Assembly (NCBI GenBank): GCA_044228795.1
Contig: JBGAUE010000002.1
Span: 124,001-188,000 of the forward strand
From: M0108 sp044228795
Lineage (GTDB): Bacteria > Pseudomonadota > Gammaproteobacteria > Chromatiales > Chromatiaceae
Direction of reading: 5' to 3'
Length of the DNA: 64,000 bases
Every line of letters begins with the position of its first letter. The first letter of the stretch is position 1. Position numbers and translations under genes: made by a program. This document shows positions 16,808 to 25,460 of this stretch, piece after piece. A model generated the notes under the pieces. That model ran no database searches. It had not been told where the DNA came from and worked only from the letters and a program-made list of their open reading frames with translations.

Positions 16808-18079
16808 CTAGGCGCCGAAGATACCTTTGAAGAGGAAGAAGAAGATGGCCGCCAAGGCGGCACCTACCGGCAGGGTGATGAACCAGGATAAAACAATGTT
16901 GCCGAACACCCGCAGATCCAGGGCGCCAATGCCCCGCGCCAAGCCTACGCCCATGACCGCGCCCACGGCGATATGGGTGGTGGAGACGGGCATGCCGAGA
17001 CCGGAGGCCACGATAACGGTAGCAGCCGACGCCAGGGTGGCGCAGTAACCGCGGCTGGGGGTCAGCTCGGTGATCTTGGTACCGATGGTCTCCATGACCT
17101 TATAACCATAGGTCGCCAAGCCGATGACGATGGCGACGCCACCCGCGAGGAGTACCCACCAGGGCACCGGGGCCTTGGAGGCGAGAGTGCCCGTATCGAC
17201 CAGGCTCAGAACCGCGGCGATAGGTCCAATGCCATTGGCCACGTCATTGGAGCCATGGGCGAAGGACATGGCGGCGGCGGTGAAGATCATCATGGGGGTG
17301 AAGACCTTCTCGACGCTGGCGTAGTGGAAACTCTTGTCGGCCTTGTCATCAACCTTGACCTTGTTGACCATGATAGCGCCGAGGATGGCGCAGAGGATGC
17401 CCACTACGATAGAGCCAATCTGGGTTTCCAGGGTGCTGAAGTGAAGATGGAAGTTCTTGAGGCCCTTGGAGATGGTCACCAGGGCAACGATGTAACCGAC
17501 CAGAAAGACATAAAAGGGGGCCCACTTCTTGGCACTGCCGAAGGGGTCATCGGTCTCGAACACCAACTTGCGAACGCTGAGCATGAGCACGAGGGCGATG
17601 ATGCCACCAGTGACGGGAGAGATGAACCAGCTCGCGACGATCTCACCCAGGCCGTCCCACTTGACGGCGTGCATGCCAATACCCGCGACGCCAAACCCCA
17701 CCAGGGCACCCACGATCGTGTGGGTAGTGGAAACCGGCCAACCGCGACCGGAAGCGACCATGAGCCAGATACCTGAGGCCAGCAGGGAGCCCAGCATGCC
17801 ATAGATGAGCAGGTGTGGCGTACTCGCCAGAACCGCTGGATCGATGATGCCAGACTTGATAGTGCCGGCCACGGTGCCACCCGCGAGGAAGGCACCAGCG
17901 AACTCGAAGATACCCGCGATGATCACGGCTTGCTTGACGGTGATGGCGCCGGAGCCCACGGAGGTGCCCATGGCATTTCCGACGTCGTTGGCACCGATGC
18001 CCCAGGTCATGTACAGGCCGAAGACAAAGGCCAAGGCAATAAACCAAATGCCGTATTCGGCAATGATTTGACTTTCCAT
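16808..18079 (-). CDS. pit: PiT-family inorganic phosphate transporter 3
   Basis: The 423-residue permease belongs to the longer PiT branch with GIGANDVGNAMGTSVGSGAIT near the N-terminus and SFAHGSNDVANGIGPIAAV in the second half, the two canonical GANDVANA-type repeats, plus GWPVSTTHTIVGA and GMPVSTTHIAVGA loops. A hydrophilic central loop of about 40 residues (KVKVDDKADKSFHYASVEK) divides the halves. ATG 18079 is preferred because GGGGGAT precedes it by a few bases and helix 1 follows. It is downstream of a TIGR00153-type DUF47 gene with a 110-base gap. It resembles PiT 1 and 2 less than they resemble each other. Confidence 0.93.
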   Translation of the reverse strand: MESQIIAEYGIWFIALAFVFGLYMTWGIGANDVGNAMGTSVGSGAITVKQAVIIAGIFEFAGAFLAGGTVAGTIKSGIIDPAVLASTPHLLIYGMLGSLLASGIWLMVASGRGWPVSTTHTIVGALVGFGVAGIGMHAVKWDGLGEIVASWFISPVTGGIIALVLMLSVRKLVFETDDPFGSAKKWAPFYVFLVGYIVALVTISKGLKNFHLHFSTLETQIGSIVVGILCAILGAIMVNKVKVDDKADKSFHYASVEKVFTPMMIFTAAAMSFAHGSNDVANGIGPIAAVLSLVDTGTLASKAPVPWWVLLAGGVAIVIGLATYGYKVMETIGTKITELTPSRGYCATLASAATVIVASGLGMPVSTTHIAVGAVMGVGLARGIGALDLRVFGNIVLSWFITLPVGAALAAIFFFLFKGIFGA

Positions 18080-18189
18080 AAATCCCCCAGAAAACTTTAG
18101 GTCAAAGGAATCGGTCACCCCATGAGGCCACTCCAGCATCTACTAATGACTGGGTAGGAATCACGGGTCTCGCCGGTCGGGAGCCGCGC

Positions 18190-18870
18190 TCAGCGGGCGA
18201 TGAGCAGACGCAGGCGATCGCCGACCTTCTCGGCATAATCGGCCAAATCTCCGATCCACTGGATCAGCTCGTACCAGAAGATGACCGAAACCGGCTTGAG
18301 ACTATCTTCCTGGGCGAACAGGGATTGGGATAGGGCCATGCCGAGCTTGTCGGTATCGTCCTCGATGAGGTTGAGTTTCTCGATCATACCCGCGACCGTC
18401 TCGGCCTCGCGGCCGCCGAAACCGGTCTCCACCAATTCGTCCAGTTCGCCGATGATCACGCCAGCCTGGGTGACGGCATCGACGCAGCGCGCCACCAACT
18501 TGCGCAGGTCGTCGGCCATGCCAGGGGGTACCTGCATGTCGCGTTCCACCAGCAGACCGGCGATATCCTGGGCGGTGTCAGCTATGGAATCCTGCATGCC
18601 AAGGAGGTCAAGCAGATCGCGCCGGTCCACGGGCATGAACATGCTCTTAGGCAACTGGGCGCGCAGCCCGTTCTTGATGACGTCGGCCTCATGTTCCTTG
18701 GCAAAGATGATGTCCTTGGCCTTAACGATGCCCGCCTTGTCATCGGCGATCAGGGCCTCGAACAGGCCTGGAACCTCGGCGACGCATTCGCTAACCACAA
18801 CCATGTGCTTCTGCACTGGCTTGAAGGGAGAATGCCCGAACAGTGAGGCGATGGGATTGGTACCTTTCAA
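18190..18870 (-). CDS. DUF47/TIGR00153 phosphate transport accessory protein 3
   Basis: The 226-residue helical protein is a TIGR00153-type DUF47 member, with HMVVVSECVAEVPGLFEALI, AKEHEADVIKNGLRAQLPKS and PVDRRDLLDLLGMQDSIADT as landmarks. TTG 18870 is chosen because GAGGAG lies eight bases upstream; a TTG five codons earlier overlaps that site. It precedes PiT 3, and a four-unit Pho-box-like array is about 135-175 bases upstream. Confidence 0.9.
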   Translation of the reverse strand: MKGTNPIASLFGHSPFKPVQKHMVVVSECVAEVPGLFEALIADDKAGIVKAKDIIFAKEHEADVIKNGLRAQLPKSMFMPVDRRDLLDLLGMQDSIADTAQDIAGLLVERDMQVPPGMADDLRKLVARCVDAVTQAGVIIGELDELVETGFGGREAETVAGMIEKLNLIEDDTDKLGMALSQSLFAQEDSLKPVSVIFWYELIQWIGDLADYAEKVGDRLRLLIAR

Positions 18871-19005
18871 GAGATTACTCCTCAAAATGAGTGGAAGAGT
18901 GTTAGGCGACCGCGCTTGCGGGGTCAGGGAGCGGCCTCGTGAGGTCCCTGCTCACCCAGACCCAGCCGAGTCCAGGCCTACTGCCCACTTTAGCGCAGCC
19001 ATATT

Positions 19006-19046
19006 TTATAAAGGAATTGTTACAAAATAGTAAACGTATTGTAATT
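19006..19046 (-). promoter_or_regulatory. Four-unit Pho-box-like array upstream of DUF47-PiT 3
   Basis: Reading the minus strand, TTAC, TTAC, TAAC and TTAT start at 19044, 19033, 19022 and 19011, exactly 11 bases apart, in very AT-rich DNA. This is the longest of the four arrays and fits tandem PhoB dimers. Binding is inferred. Confidence 0.5.
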
Positions 19047-19412
19047 ATTGCTGGATCGAAGTCATCCATATTGTCTTCCTGGCAACCCTAGAAAATTCAG
19101 GCACCTTGTAGCGGGTGCTAGGGGGCCGCCCCTCTCGGCAGTCAGGCTCTGTTGCCGCCAAAGCACCGCTCTGGTTCGGTCCGCCAGTCCCTCGCCCAAG
19201 GGCAAACGCCCCCTCACTACCGGATTTCCCGATCACGAGCAGCTAATAATGCGATGCCTATTGCAACAGGCAACCTCGACCGAGCGGCCACTCGCCACTC
19301 TCAGAGGTCAACCACAAGCCGCATATCAAACTTGCCCTTCTAGGTGGCCCCTCTCCTTGATGCTTTACCCCAGCATCCCAACCGTCACAAAAAAGTAAAA
19401 TTCTTGTGATGA

Positions 19413-19441
19413 TTTTTGATCTTTTCCACCCTTTTTGATCT
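19413..19441 (+). repeat. Direct repeat TTTTTGATCT upstream of mgtE
   Basis: Two exact ten-base copies start 19 bases apart, about 250-280 bases before mgtE. They could be a regulatory site but no known regulator is suggested. Confidence 0.35.
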
Positions 19442-19689
19442 CTCAGCCTCTATCATTAGCGGGTGTTTTCGGGGTTCCGCCGAACGCAATGCCTGCTACC
19501 CAGCCTGAACTTGCCGTCTCGGTGCAGACTAGCCCCATTTACTATCTTCTGGGTCTGCCTGGAAGGTGAATAACCTTGGCGTTCACGTGACTTTTAAGGT
19601 CCCGTCACCAGGTCTTGCATTTATCCGCGTCACATACCTATGCACGCGCCTTTGATTCCGTCGTGGCATTGGCCAGGGGACTACCCACC

Positions 19690-21099
19690 ATGATGATTGA
19701 TACCCACACCCACGTACCTGTCGCCGACTCGGGCGGCAAACTGAACAAGCTGCGGGATGCCATCGAACGCCTGTTGCGGCGCGACGCGAAAAAACCCTTG
19801 GAAAAGATCCTTACCAAGATTCACCCGGCGGATCTGGGACAGGTTTTCGAGGGCATCCCGGAGGAATATGTCACCGTTCTCTTCCTCAGTATCCCGAACC
19901 CAAGCGTGGCCGCCGAGGTCATGGCGACCCTGTCACCGCGCATGCTGTCGGATGTAGTACGCGAAGCGGCCGTGGAACGACTGGCCCCCATCCTGGATCA
20001 ATTGGCCCCGGACGACCTGGTGGATTTCATTGGCAGACTGGACGAAGAACTGGGCGCCAAGGTGACCTCGGCCCTGACCAAGGATAGTCAGGACGAACTG
20101 GAGGATCTGCTCCAATACGACCCGAACACGGCCGGTGGCATCATGACCACCGAATTTTTCTCCATGACCGACGATTCGCGCGTGGAGCAGGCCGTGGAGG
20201 CCATCCGTGGACGCGCCGACATGGAAGACGTGGAGATGGTCTATTACATCTATGTCACCAACAGCCATGGCCGCCTGATGGGTGTCGTTTCCCTGCGCCA
20301 ACTCCTCCTGGCGCATCCCTCCAAGCTAATGCGGGATGTCATGAACTCCCGCATCATCCGCACTCTCGTCAGCGACAGCCAAGAAACCGTAGCCAAGTTG
20401 GTCGATAAATACCGGTTGCTGGCCATCCCCGTGGTGGATGATGAGGGCATCCTGCTAGGCATGGTCACGGTGGACGACGTCATCGACGTCATCGAGGACG
20501 AAACCACCCGTGAGATGTTGGCCATGGCCGGTACCAGCAGCTCCGAGTTGCTGACCCAGTCGCCCCTCAGCATCTTCAAGCTGCGCGTCCCTTGGCTGAT
20601 GGCCGCCTTTATGGGGGGTGTCGGCGCGGCCTTCGTGCTCGACAAGTTCGAGGCGACCCTGGCCGAGATCATTCAGTTGAGTGCCTTCCTGCCTATTGTC
20701 ATGGGCATGGCCGGCAACGTCGGAACCCAAGCCGCCACCGTCGCCGTGCGCGGCCTGGCCACGGGATCCCTTAAGCTATCCCACTTTAAGTCACTGCTCA
20801 TCAAGGAACTGTCCGTCGGCCTGCTGTTGGGATCCTTCTATGGGTTCCTGCTGGCCCTAGTCTCCTTCGTGATGTTCCACCAAGAGGTCACCTTCATCCC
20901 CAAACTCATGCTCACTGTCGGCGTGGCCATGTTGATGAACATCTGCCTGGCGGCCATCATCGCCTCCTCGCTACCCATGCTCTTCCAGCGACTCGGGACG
21001 GACCCGGCCCTCGCCTCGGGACCCTTTGTGCTGACCTCCATCGACGTCCTCGGCGTCATCAATTACCTGATCATCGCTTCCCTCATCTTCCATTACTAG
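19690..21099 (+). CDS. mgtE: MgtE-type magnesium channel
   Basis: The 469-residue protein has the MgtE architecture: an N-terminal helical Mg2+-sensing domain (about 15-140), two CBS domains (about 150-280) with IPVVDDEGILLGMVTVDDV, a connecting helix, and a five-helix pore domain (about 300-469) containing GMAGNVGTQAATVAVRGLA, which includes the conserved pore GN(V/Q)GTQ motif. ATG 19690 has AGGGGA about eight bases upstream. MgtE closes when internal Mg2+ is high. Neighbouring phosphate permeases suggest it supplies Mg2+ that accompanies phosphate or polyphosphate. Its last 129 bases are overlapped in antisense by the tilS frame. Confidence 0.95.
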   Translation: MMIDTHTHVPVADSGGKLNKLRDAIERLLRRDAKKPLEKILTKIHPADLGQVFEGIPEEYVTVLFLSIPNPSVAAEVMATLSPRMLSDVVREAAVERLAPILDQLAPDDLVDFIGRLDEELGAKVTSALTKDSQDELEDLLQYDPNTAGGIMTTEFFSMTDDSRVEQAVEAIRGRADMEDVEMVYYIYVTNSHGRLMGVVSLRQLLLAHPSKLMRDVMNSRIIRTLVSDSQETVAKLVDKYRLLAIPVVDDEGILLGMVTVDDVIDVIEDETTREMLAMAGTSSSELLTQSPLSIFKLRVPWLMAAFMGGVGAAFVLDKFEATLAEIIQLSAFLPIVMGMAGNVGTQAATVAVRGLATGSLKLSHFKSLLIKELSVGLLLGSFYGFLLALVSFVMFHQEVTFIPKLMLTVGVAMLMNICLAAIIASSLPMLFQRLGTDPALASGPFVLTSIDVLGVINYLIIASLIFHY

Positions 21100-22515
21100 G
21101 GTAGGTGGGGTCCGCCCCCCTCGGCCAAAGCATCCTTCTGGGCCTCGGCGCCCAAAAGGATGACCGCACGACTCCTGAAATCCCGGGTGATCGCGAATGC
21201 CCGCTTCCCAGTGGATGCGGAGGCCATCGGCTCCGGTAAGCGGGGCACAACGCCAGAGATCCCCCACCGCCGCCAGATGGGCGCGGTCGAAGAGGCAGGG
21301 CACGTAGGGCCTGAGCCAGGGGGGAATGGCGGTCTCCTGGAACAAGTGCTTGAGCCGCCGCTGGTGGGGATGACCCTCGGGGCGGCAACTCAAGCCCTCC
21401 ACACCGAAGCGGACCTCCAGACCCGAGGGCCAATAGACAGCCGGGTCCAGCCTTGCCCCCGCTGGATTCGTGAGCCGGAGCCTTCCCAGCCCCGTCGGCA
21501 AGACCAGCTGCCCTTCCTGCCACTCCAGCACCTGTTCCCCCGGGACCGGGGGAAGCGGGGCCATCGCAAACAGGTCATCGCGATAGCGGCGCGTCTCGCA
21601 GCCAGGCCAGGTCACCAGGGGCATGCGATCCGGGCGGGCCCGCATCAACTCCTCACGGATACGCCCCAGATGACGGCTGTCGGGTGGCGGTAGTCCGAGA
21701 TCGGAGAGCCAATGTCGCAGCACGGCGGCCTGGAGGGCGGGTGGGCGGACCGCTAATGCCGCCAGGGAGAGGGTTCCGGGTCGGCTGCCCCCGATGACGG
21801 CGATTTCCCTCTCCGCCAGCCCCGTGATCAAGTCCTGGGCCTCGGCGCAATGGGCGGCCGAGCGGGACAGACTGGCCGCGCAGGCGGGCCAACGCCCCAC
21901 CAGTAACGGCAGGATGTGGGCGCGCAGCAGGTTGCGATCGAAGTCGAGATCGCCGTTGGAGGGGTCCTCAATCCAGGTCAGGCCCTGGGCACGGGCATAG
22001 GTCAGTAGTTCGGCCCGCCGGTAACCCAGCAAGGGCCGCAACAGCCAGGCCCCGCCCAATCGCGCCAGCCTGGGCATGGCCGCCAGGCCCTTGACGCCAC
22101 TCCCGCGCAACAGGGCTAGCAGCAGGGTCTCGGCCTGGTCGTCCTGGTGGTGGGCGGTCAACACCAGGTCACCGGGACCGGCAACCGCGCCTAGAGCAGC
22201 ATAGCGCCCTGCCCTTGCCAGGGCCTCCAGACTCTCGCCGCGCCGGCGCTGGAGTTCCAGGCGGCGCAGAGTCAGAGGTACGGCAAGATCGGCGCACTGG
22301 CGACGGCAGTGGTCGGCCCAATCGCTGGCGATGGGGCTCAGTCCGTGATCGACATGGATAGCGGCCAGTGCCAGCGGCCTCAACTCCCGCGCGGCGGCCA
22401 GGGCATGCAGGAGGACCGTGGAATCCAGGCCACCGCTAAAGGCAACCCACAGGCGCGGGGCGGGGGGAAGGGAGTCGAGTTCCCGGAGCAGGCCCTCGGG
22501 GTTCGGAACGGCCAT
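20971..22515 (-). CDS. tilS: tRNA(Ile)-lysidine synthase with C-terminal read-through extension
   Basis: TilS converts C34 of the tRNA-Ile CAU anticodon to lysidine using ATP and lysine. The PP-loop motif FSGGLDST is at 26-33, followed by the N-type ATPase core and a C-terminal substrate-binding region that ends near residue 437 (LRIHWE), matching the usual family length of about 430-440. The frame then continues for 77 more residues of low-complexity sequence, the last 42 of which are antisense to mgtE. Either the original stop was lost by mutation or frameshift, or a sequencing error is present. The start ATG 22515 is 21 bases after accA's stop, so the two are probably an operon. Confidence 0.88.
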   Translation of the reverse strand: MAVPNPEGLLRELDSLPPAPRLWVAFSGGLDSTVLLHALAAARELRPLALAAIHVDHGLSPIASDWADHCRRQCADLAVPLTLRRLELQRRRGESLEALARAGRYAALGAVAGPGDLVLTAHHQDDQAETLLLALLRGSGVKGLAAMPRLARLGGAWLLRPLLGYRRAELLTYARAQGLTWIEDPSNGDLDFDRNLLRAHILPLLVGRWPACAASLSRSAAHCAEAQDLITGLAEREIAVIGGSRPGTLSLAALAVRPPALQAAVLRHWLSDLGLPPPDSRHLGRIREELMRARPDRMPLVTWPGCETRRYRDDLFAMAPLPPVPGEQVLEWQEGQLVLPTGLGRLRLTNPAGARLDPAVYWPSGLEVRFGVEGLSCRPEGHPHQRRLKHLFQETAIPPWLRPYVPCLFDRAHLAAVGDLWRCAPLTGADGLRIHWEAGIRDHPGFQESCGHPFGRRGPEGCFGRGGRTPPTLVMEDEGSDDQVIDDAEDVDGGQHKGSRGEGRVRPESLEEHG

Positions 22516-22536
22516 GGAGATGGTCGGTCCCGCCGC

Positions 22537-23493
22537 CTACTCCTTGAAACGGGCGAAGCCCATGAGACGCCGGTACCTGCGCGCCAGCAGATCGTCCAGG
22601 TCCTGATCGGCAAGCTTGTCGAGGTGGCGGCTCAGGGCCTCCTTGAGGCTCGCGGCCATTTGGGCCGGGTGACGATGGGCGCCACCCAGAGGCTCTGGGA
22701 TGATCTCGTCCACCAGGGCGTTTTCCTTGAGCTTGTCGGAGGTGATGGCCATGGCCTCCGCCGCCAGCTCCGCCTTCTCCGCGCTCTTCCAGAGGATGGA
22801 GGCGCAACCCTCGGGGGAAATAACGGAGTAGGTACCGTATTGAAGCATCAGCAGCCGGTCGCCGACGCCGATGGCCAGGGCCCCGCCCGAACCGCCCTCG
22901 CCAACGACGGTGCAGATGATGGGGGTGCGCAGATGGGCCATCACCAGCAGGTTATGGGCGATAGCCTCGCTCTGGCCACGTTCCTCGGCGCCAACACCAG
23001 GATAGGCGCCGGGTGTGTCGATGAAGGTCAGGATCGGCATGCGAAAGCGCTCCGCCATCTCCATCAGCCGCAGGGCCTTGCGGTAGCCCTCCGGGCGCGG
23101 CATGCCGAAGTTGCGATAGATCTTTTCCTTGGTATCTCGGCCCTTCTGGTGGCCAATGACCATGACCGGACGTCCATCCAGACGGGCCAGGCCACCGACG
23201 ATGGCCGGGTCGTCGGCATAGGTACGATCGCCGTGCAGCTCCTGAAAACCCTCGAAGATACGCGGCACATAGTCCAGGGTGTAGGGTCGCTGGGGATGGC
23301 GAGCGAGCTGGGAAATCTGCCAGGGGGTGAGGGCGGCGAAAGTGCTCTCGGTCAGCGTGCGACATTTGGTTTGCAGCCGCTCGATTTCCTCGCCGATGTT
23401 GATGGCGCTGTCATTCCCAACCAGCCGCAATTCCTCGATCTTGGCCTCGAGCTCGGCGATGGGTTGTTCAAATTCAAGAAAGTTTAGATCCAT
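22537..23493 (-). CDS. accA: Acetyl-CoA carboxylase carboxyltransferase subunit alpha
   Basis: The 318-residue protein is the alpha subunit of the carboxyltransferase that makes malonyl-CoA for fatty-acid synthesis, working with AccD and biotinylated AccB. Family blocks are seen throughout: the N-terminal helix with LNFLEFEQPIAELEAKIEEL, GDRTYADDPAIVGGLAR, TPGAYPGVGAEERGQSEAIA and VVGEGGSGGALAIGVGDR (oxyanion glycine loop). Length equals the E. coli protein. It precedes tilS on the same strand, an arrangement common in gammaproteobacteria. Confidence 0.97.
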   Translation of the reverse strand: MDLNFLEFEQPIAELEAKIEELRLVGNDSAINIGEEIERLQTKCRTLTESTFAALTPWQISQLARHPQRPYTLDYVPRIFEGFQELHGDRTYADDPAIVGGLARLDGRPVMVIGHQKGRDTKEKIYRNFGMPRPEGYRKALRLMEMAERFRMPILTFIDTPGAYPGVGAEERGQSEAIAHNLLVMAHLRTPIICTVVGEGGSGGALAIGVGDRLLMLQYGTYSVISPEGCASILWKSAEKAELAAEAMAITSDKLKENALVDEIIPEPLGGAHRHPAQMAASLKEALSRHLDKLADQDLDDLLARRYRRLMGFARFKE

Positions 23494-23603
23494 GATGGCA
23501 ACATCTTAATCAAAATCGGTCCTTCGCGACAGCGGCAAGGGGCCATGCGAAAATCAGGGGATTCGCGGTTGTCATTTAGAGATTTCTTTTCGCGGAGGGG
23601 ACC

Positions 23604-24857
23604 ATGCGTACCCTGTTGTTTATCTTACTGCTCTGCCTCCTCTCACCGGCCCCTCTTCAGGCCGAGGAGCCCTGGGTCACGACCGGGCCCGATGGCCAGC
23701 CCGAGGTCCACCTCTATTTCTTTTGGGCCCTGACCTGTCCCCACTGTATCCAGGCCCAGCCCGTGATCGCGGCCATTCCTCAGGCCCGGCCCTGGGTGAA
23801 GCTGCATGCCCTGGAGCTTACCCGTCATCCGGAAAACGCTCAGCTTTATGAGGCCATGGCGGAAAAATTGGGGGAAGGGGCGGCCGCAGTGCCTGCCCTG
23901 CTCTTCTGTGGCGAGTTACAGGTGGGCTGGGACAGCGATGACACCACGGGCGACAGGCTTCGTCAGCGTCTGGATGACTGCCGGGCCAGAGCTTCGACGA
24001 CCAGGCCCAGCTCGGAGGCCGCAACCCAGGCCGCCGCCCCTCTTCTCGAGCTGCCGGTGATCGGTGCCCTCGACCCTGCTCGCCTCTCTCTGCCGGTGCT
24101 GACAGGGGTGCTGGCCGGTCTGGACGCCTTCAACCCCTGCGCCTTCTTCGTCCTGCTGTTTCTGCTATCCCTCATGGTCCATCAGCGGAACCGCACCCGC
24201 ATGTTGGTCATCGGGGGCATCTTCGTGGCTGTATCCGGCCTCATGTATTTCGCCTTCATGGCGGCCTGGCTGAGCATCTTCCAGTTGCTGGGTCACCTCG
24301 ACGGGGTGACCCTGGCCGCAGGCGCCCTGGCGGTGCTGGTAGGCACACTCAACATCAAAGACTTCTTTCTGTTCGATCAAGGACCTTCATTGTCCATCCC
24401 GGAGTCGAAAAAACCGGACATCTTCCGTCGCGCCCGCGCCATCCTGAGCGCTGATAACCTGCCCGCGATGGTGGCCGCGACGGTCTTGCTGGCCCTTGCC
24501 GCGAACTTCTACGAACTGCTCTGCACAGCGGGGTTCCCCATGGTTTATACCCGGCTCTTGACCCTGGCCGATCTGACCCCAGCGGGCCGTTTCGCCTATC
24601 TGGCCGCCTATAATCTCATCTACGTGATGCCCCTGGGGCTGATTGTCATCCTCTTCGCCCGCAACCTGGGGGCCCGTAAGCTCAGCGAGCGCGAGGGACG
24701 CCTGCTGAAGCTGCTATCTGGCATCATGATGCTCGGGCTGGGCGCCCTGCTCCTGCTGGCCCCCCGACTTCTCAGCCAGGTCGGCAGTGCCTTCCTGCTG
24801 ATGGCCATAGCCCTGGGCATCACCTGGCTCGCCGCCAGGCTCACTCGCAGAGGTTGA
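23604..24857 (+). CDS. Thioredoxin-like/CcdA-DsbD-like transmembrane thiol-redox protein
   Basis: The 417-residue protein begins with a signal peptide (cleavage near residue 20), followed by a periplasmic thioredoxin-like domain (about 30-130) with the active-site CPHC at 45-48. From about residue 163 there are six to seven membrane helices related to CcdA/DsbD, with cysteines in NPC (177-179) and LLCTAGFP (C307) placed as the pair that carries electrons across the membrane. GCGGAGGGG lies just before ATG 23604. It probably moves reducing power from cytoplasm to periplasm for cytochrome c or disulfide maintenance. The order differs from E. coli DsbD, where the thioredoxin domain is C-terminal. 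Confidence 0.75.
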   Translation: MRTLLFILLLCLLSPAPLQAEEPWVTTGPDGQPEVHLYFFWALTCPHCIQAQPVIAAIPQARPWVKLHALELTRHPENAQLYEAMAEKLGEGAAAVPALLFCGELQVGWDSDDTTGDRLRQRLDDCRARASTTRPSSEAATQAAAPLLELPVIGALDPARLSLPVLTGVLAGLDAFNPCAFFVLLFLLSLMVHQRNRTRMLVIGGIFVAVSGLMYFAFMAAWLSIFQLLGHLDGVTLAAGALAVLVGTLNIKDFFLFDQGPSLSIPESKKPDIFRRARAILSADNLPAMVAATVLLALAANFYELLCTAGFPMVYTRLLTLADLTPAGRFAYLAAYNLIYVMPLGLIVILFARNLGARKLSEREGRLLKLLSGIMMLGLGALLLLAPRLLSQVGSAFLLMAIALGITWLAARLTRRG

Positions 24858-24954
24858 AGCCCCCCGACCCTGCCTGGCCCTTGGCGCCCAAGGGGGCGAG
24901 CCTCCCGGCGCGAGCCTGATCCGATGCCACCTCCCACCCGGAGAACCCAGTCCT

Positions 24955-25431
24955 GTGAACAATCCCAACGAACCGGTCACCTGGAGCCTCGCCCCAACCG
25001 CATCCGGCAGCCTGCGCATCAATCACCAGATTCTGATCCCCGCGACGGACCTGGAAGAGCGCTTCATCCGCTCGCCTGGTCCGGGTGGGCAGAATGTCAA
25101 CAAGCTGGCCACGGCAGTGCAATTGCGGTTCGATGCCGCCCGTTGCCTGGTCCTGCCCGAGGCGATGCGGGAACGCCTGTCGCGCCTGGCGGGTCGGCGC
25201 CTGGGGAGCGATGGCTTCATCACCATTGAGGCACACCGCTACCGCACCCGCGAGCGCAACCGGGATGATGCCCGGCAACGCCTGGCCCAACTCCTGATTC
25301 AGGCTACCGAGGTACCCAAGCCCCGCTACCCCACGCGACCCAGCCGCGCCGCCAAGGAACGGCGGATGGAGGCCAAACACCAGCGTGCCCAGACCAAGCA
25401 GCGACGCGCTGGGCCCCTGGGCGAGGGCTGA
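24955..25431 (+). CDS. arfB: Alternative ribosome-rescue factor ArfB (YaeJ)
   Basis: The 158-residue protein is a codon-independent peptidyl-tRNA hydrolase that frees stalled ribosomes. The catalytic GGQ is at 44-46 in SPGPGGQNVNKLAT, and the C-terminal tail is basic (Lys/Arg-rich, with RPSRAAKERRMEAKHQRAQ), as needed to enter the empty mRNA channel. The start is GTG 24955; it adds about 20 residues before the region that aligns with E. coli YaeJ. It is 97 bases after the redox gene and convergent with the DNA glycosylase gene. Confidence 0.92.
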   Translation: MNNPNEPVTWSLAPTASGSLRINHQILIPATDLEERFIRSPGPGGQNVNKLATAVQLRFDAARCLVLPEAMRERLSRLAGRRLGSDGFITIEAHRYRTRERNRDDARQRLAQLLIQATEVPKPRYPTRPSRAAKERRMEAKHQRAQTKQRRAGPLGEG

Positions 25432-25460
25432 GGGGTAGAAGGAGGCGGACCCGGTATCCT

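Larger units (their letters stand above)
18871..19689. other. Large intergenic region between DUF47 3 and mgtE
   Basis: This 819-base divergent region contains no gene I can support; short open frames in it lack family features and ribosome binding sites. It holds the Pho-box-like array at 19006-19046 and a direct repeat TTTTTGATCT at 19413 and 19432. It should contain the mgtE promoter. I could not recognise an M-box (ykoK) Mg2+ riboswitch by eye. Confidence 0.5.

Noticed and set aside
19383..19400. Weak Pho-box-like sequence (GTCACAAAAAAGTAAAA) upstream of mgtE
   Set aside because: Only one half-site fits well and the next 11-base step does not; left out of the array family.
19400..19689. 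Possible M-box Mg2+ riboswitch in front of mgtE
   Set aside because: I could not find the conserved M-box pairing elements by eye; a covariance-model search would decide.
22309..23487. A 392-residue open frame on the plus strand opposite accA
   Set aside because: It lies wholly antisense to the well-conserved accA and the start of tilS, with a Gly/Gln/His-rich composition typical of shadow frames in GC-rich DNA.
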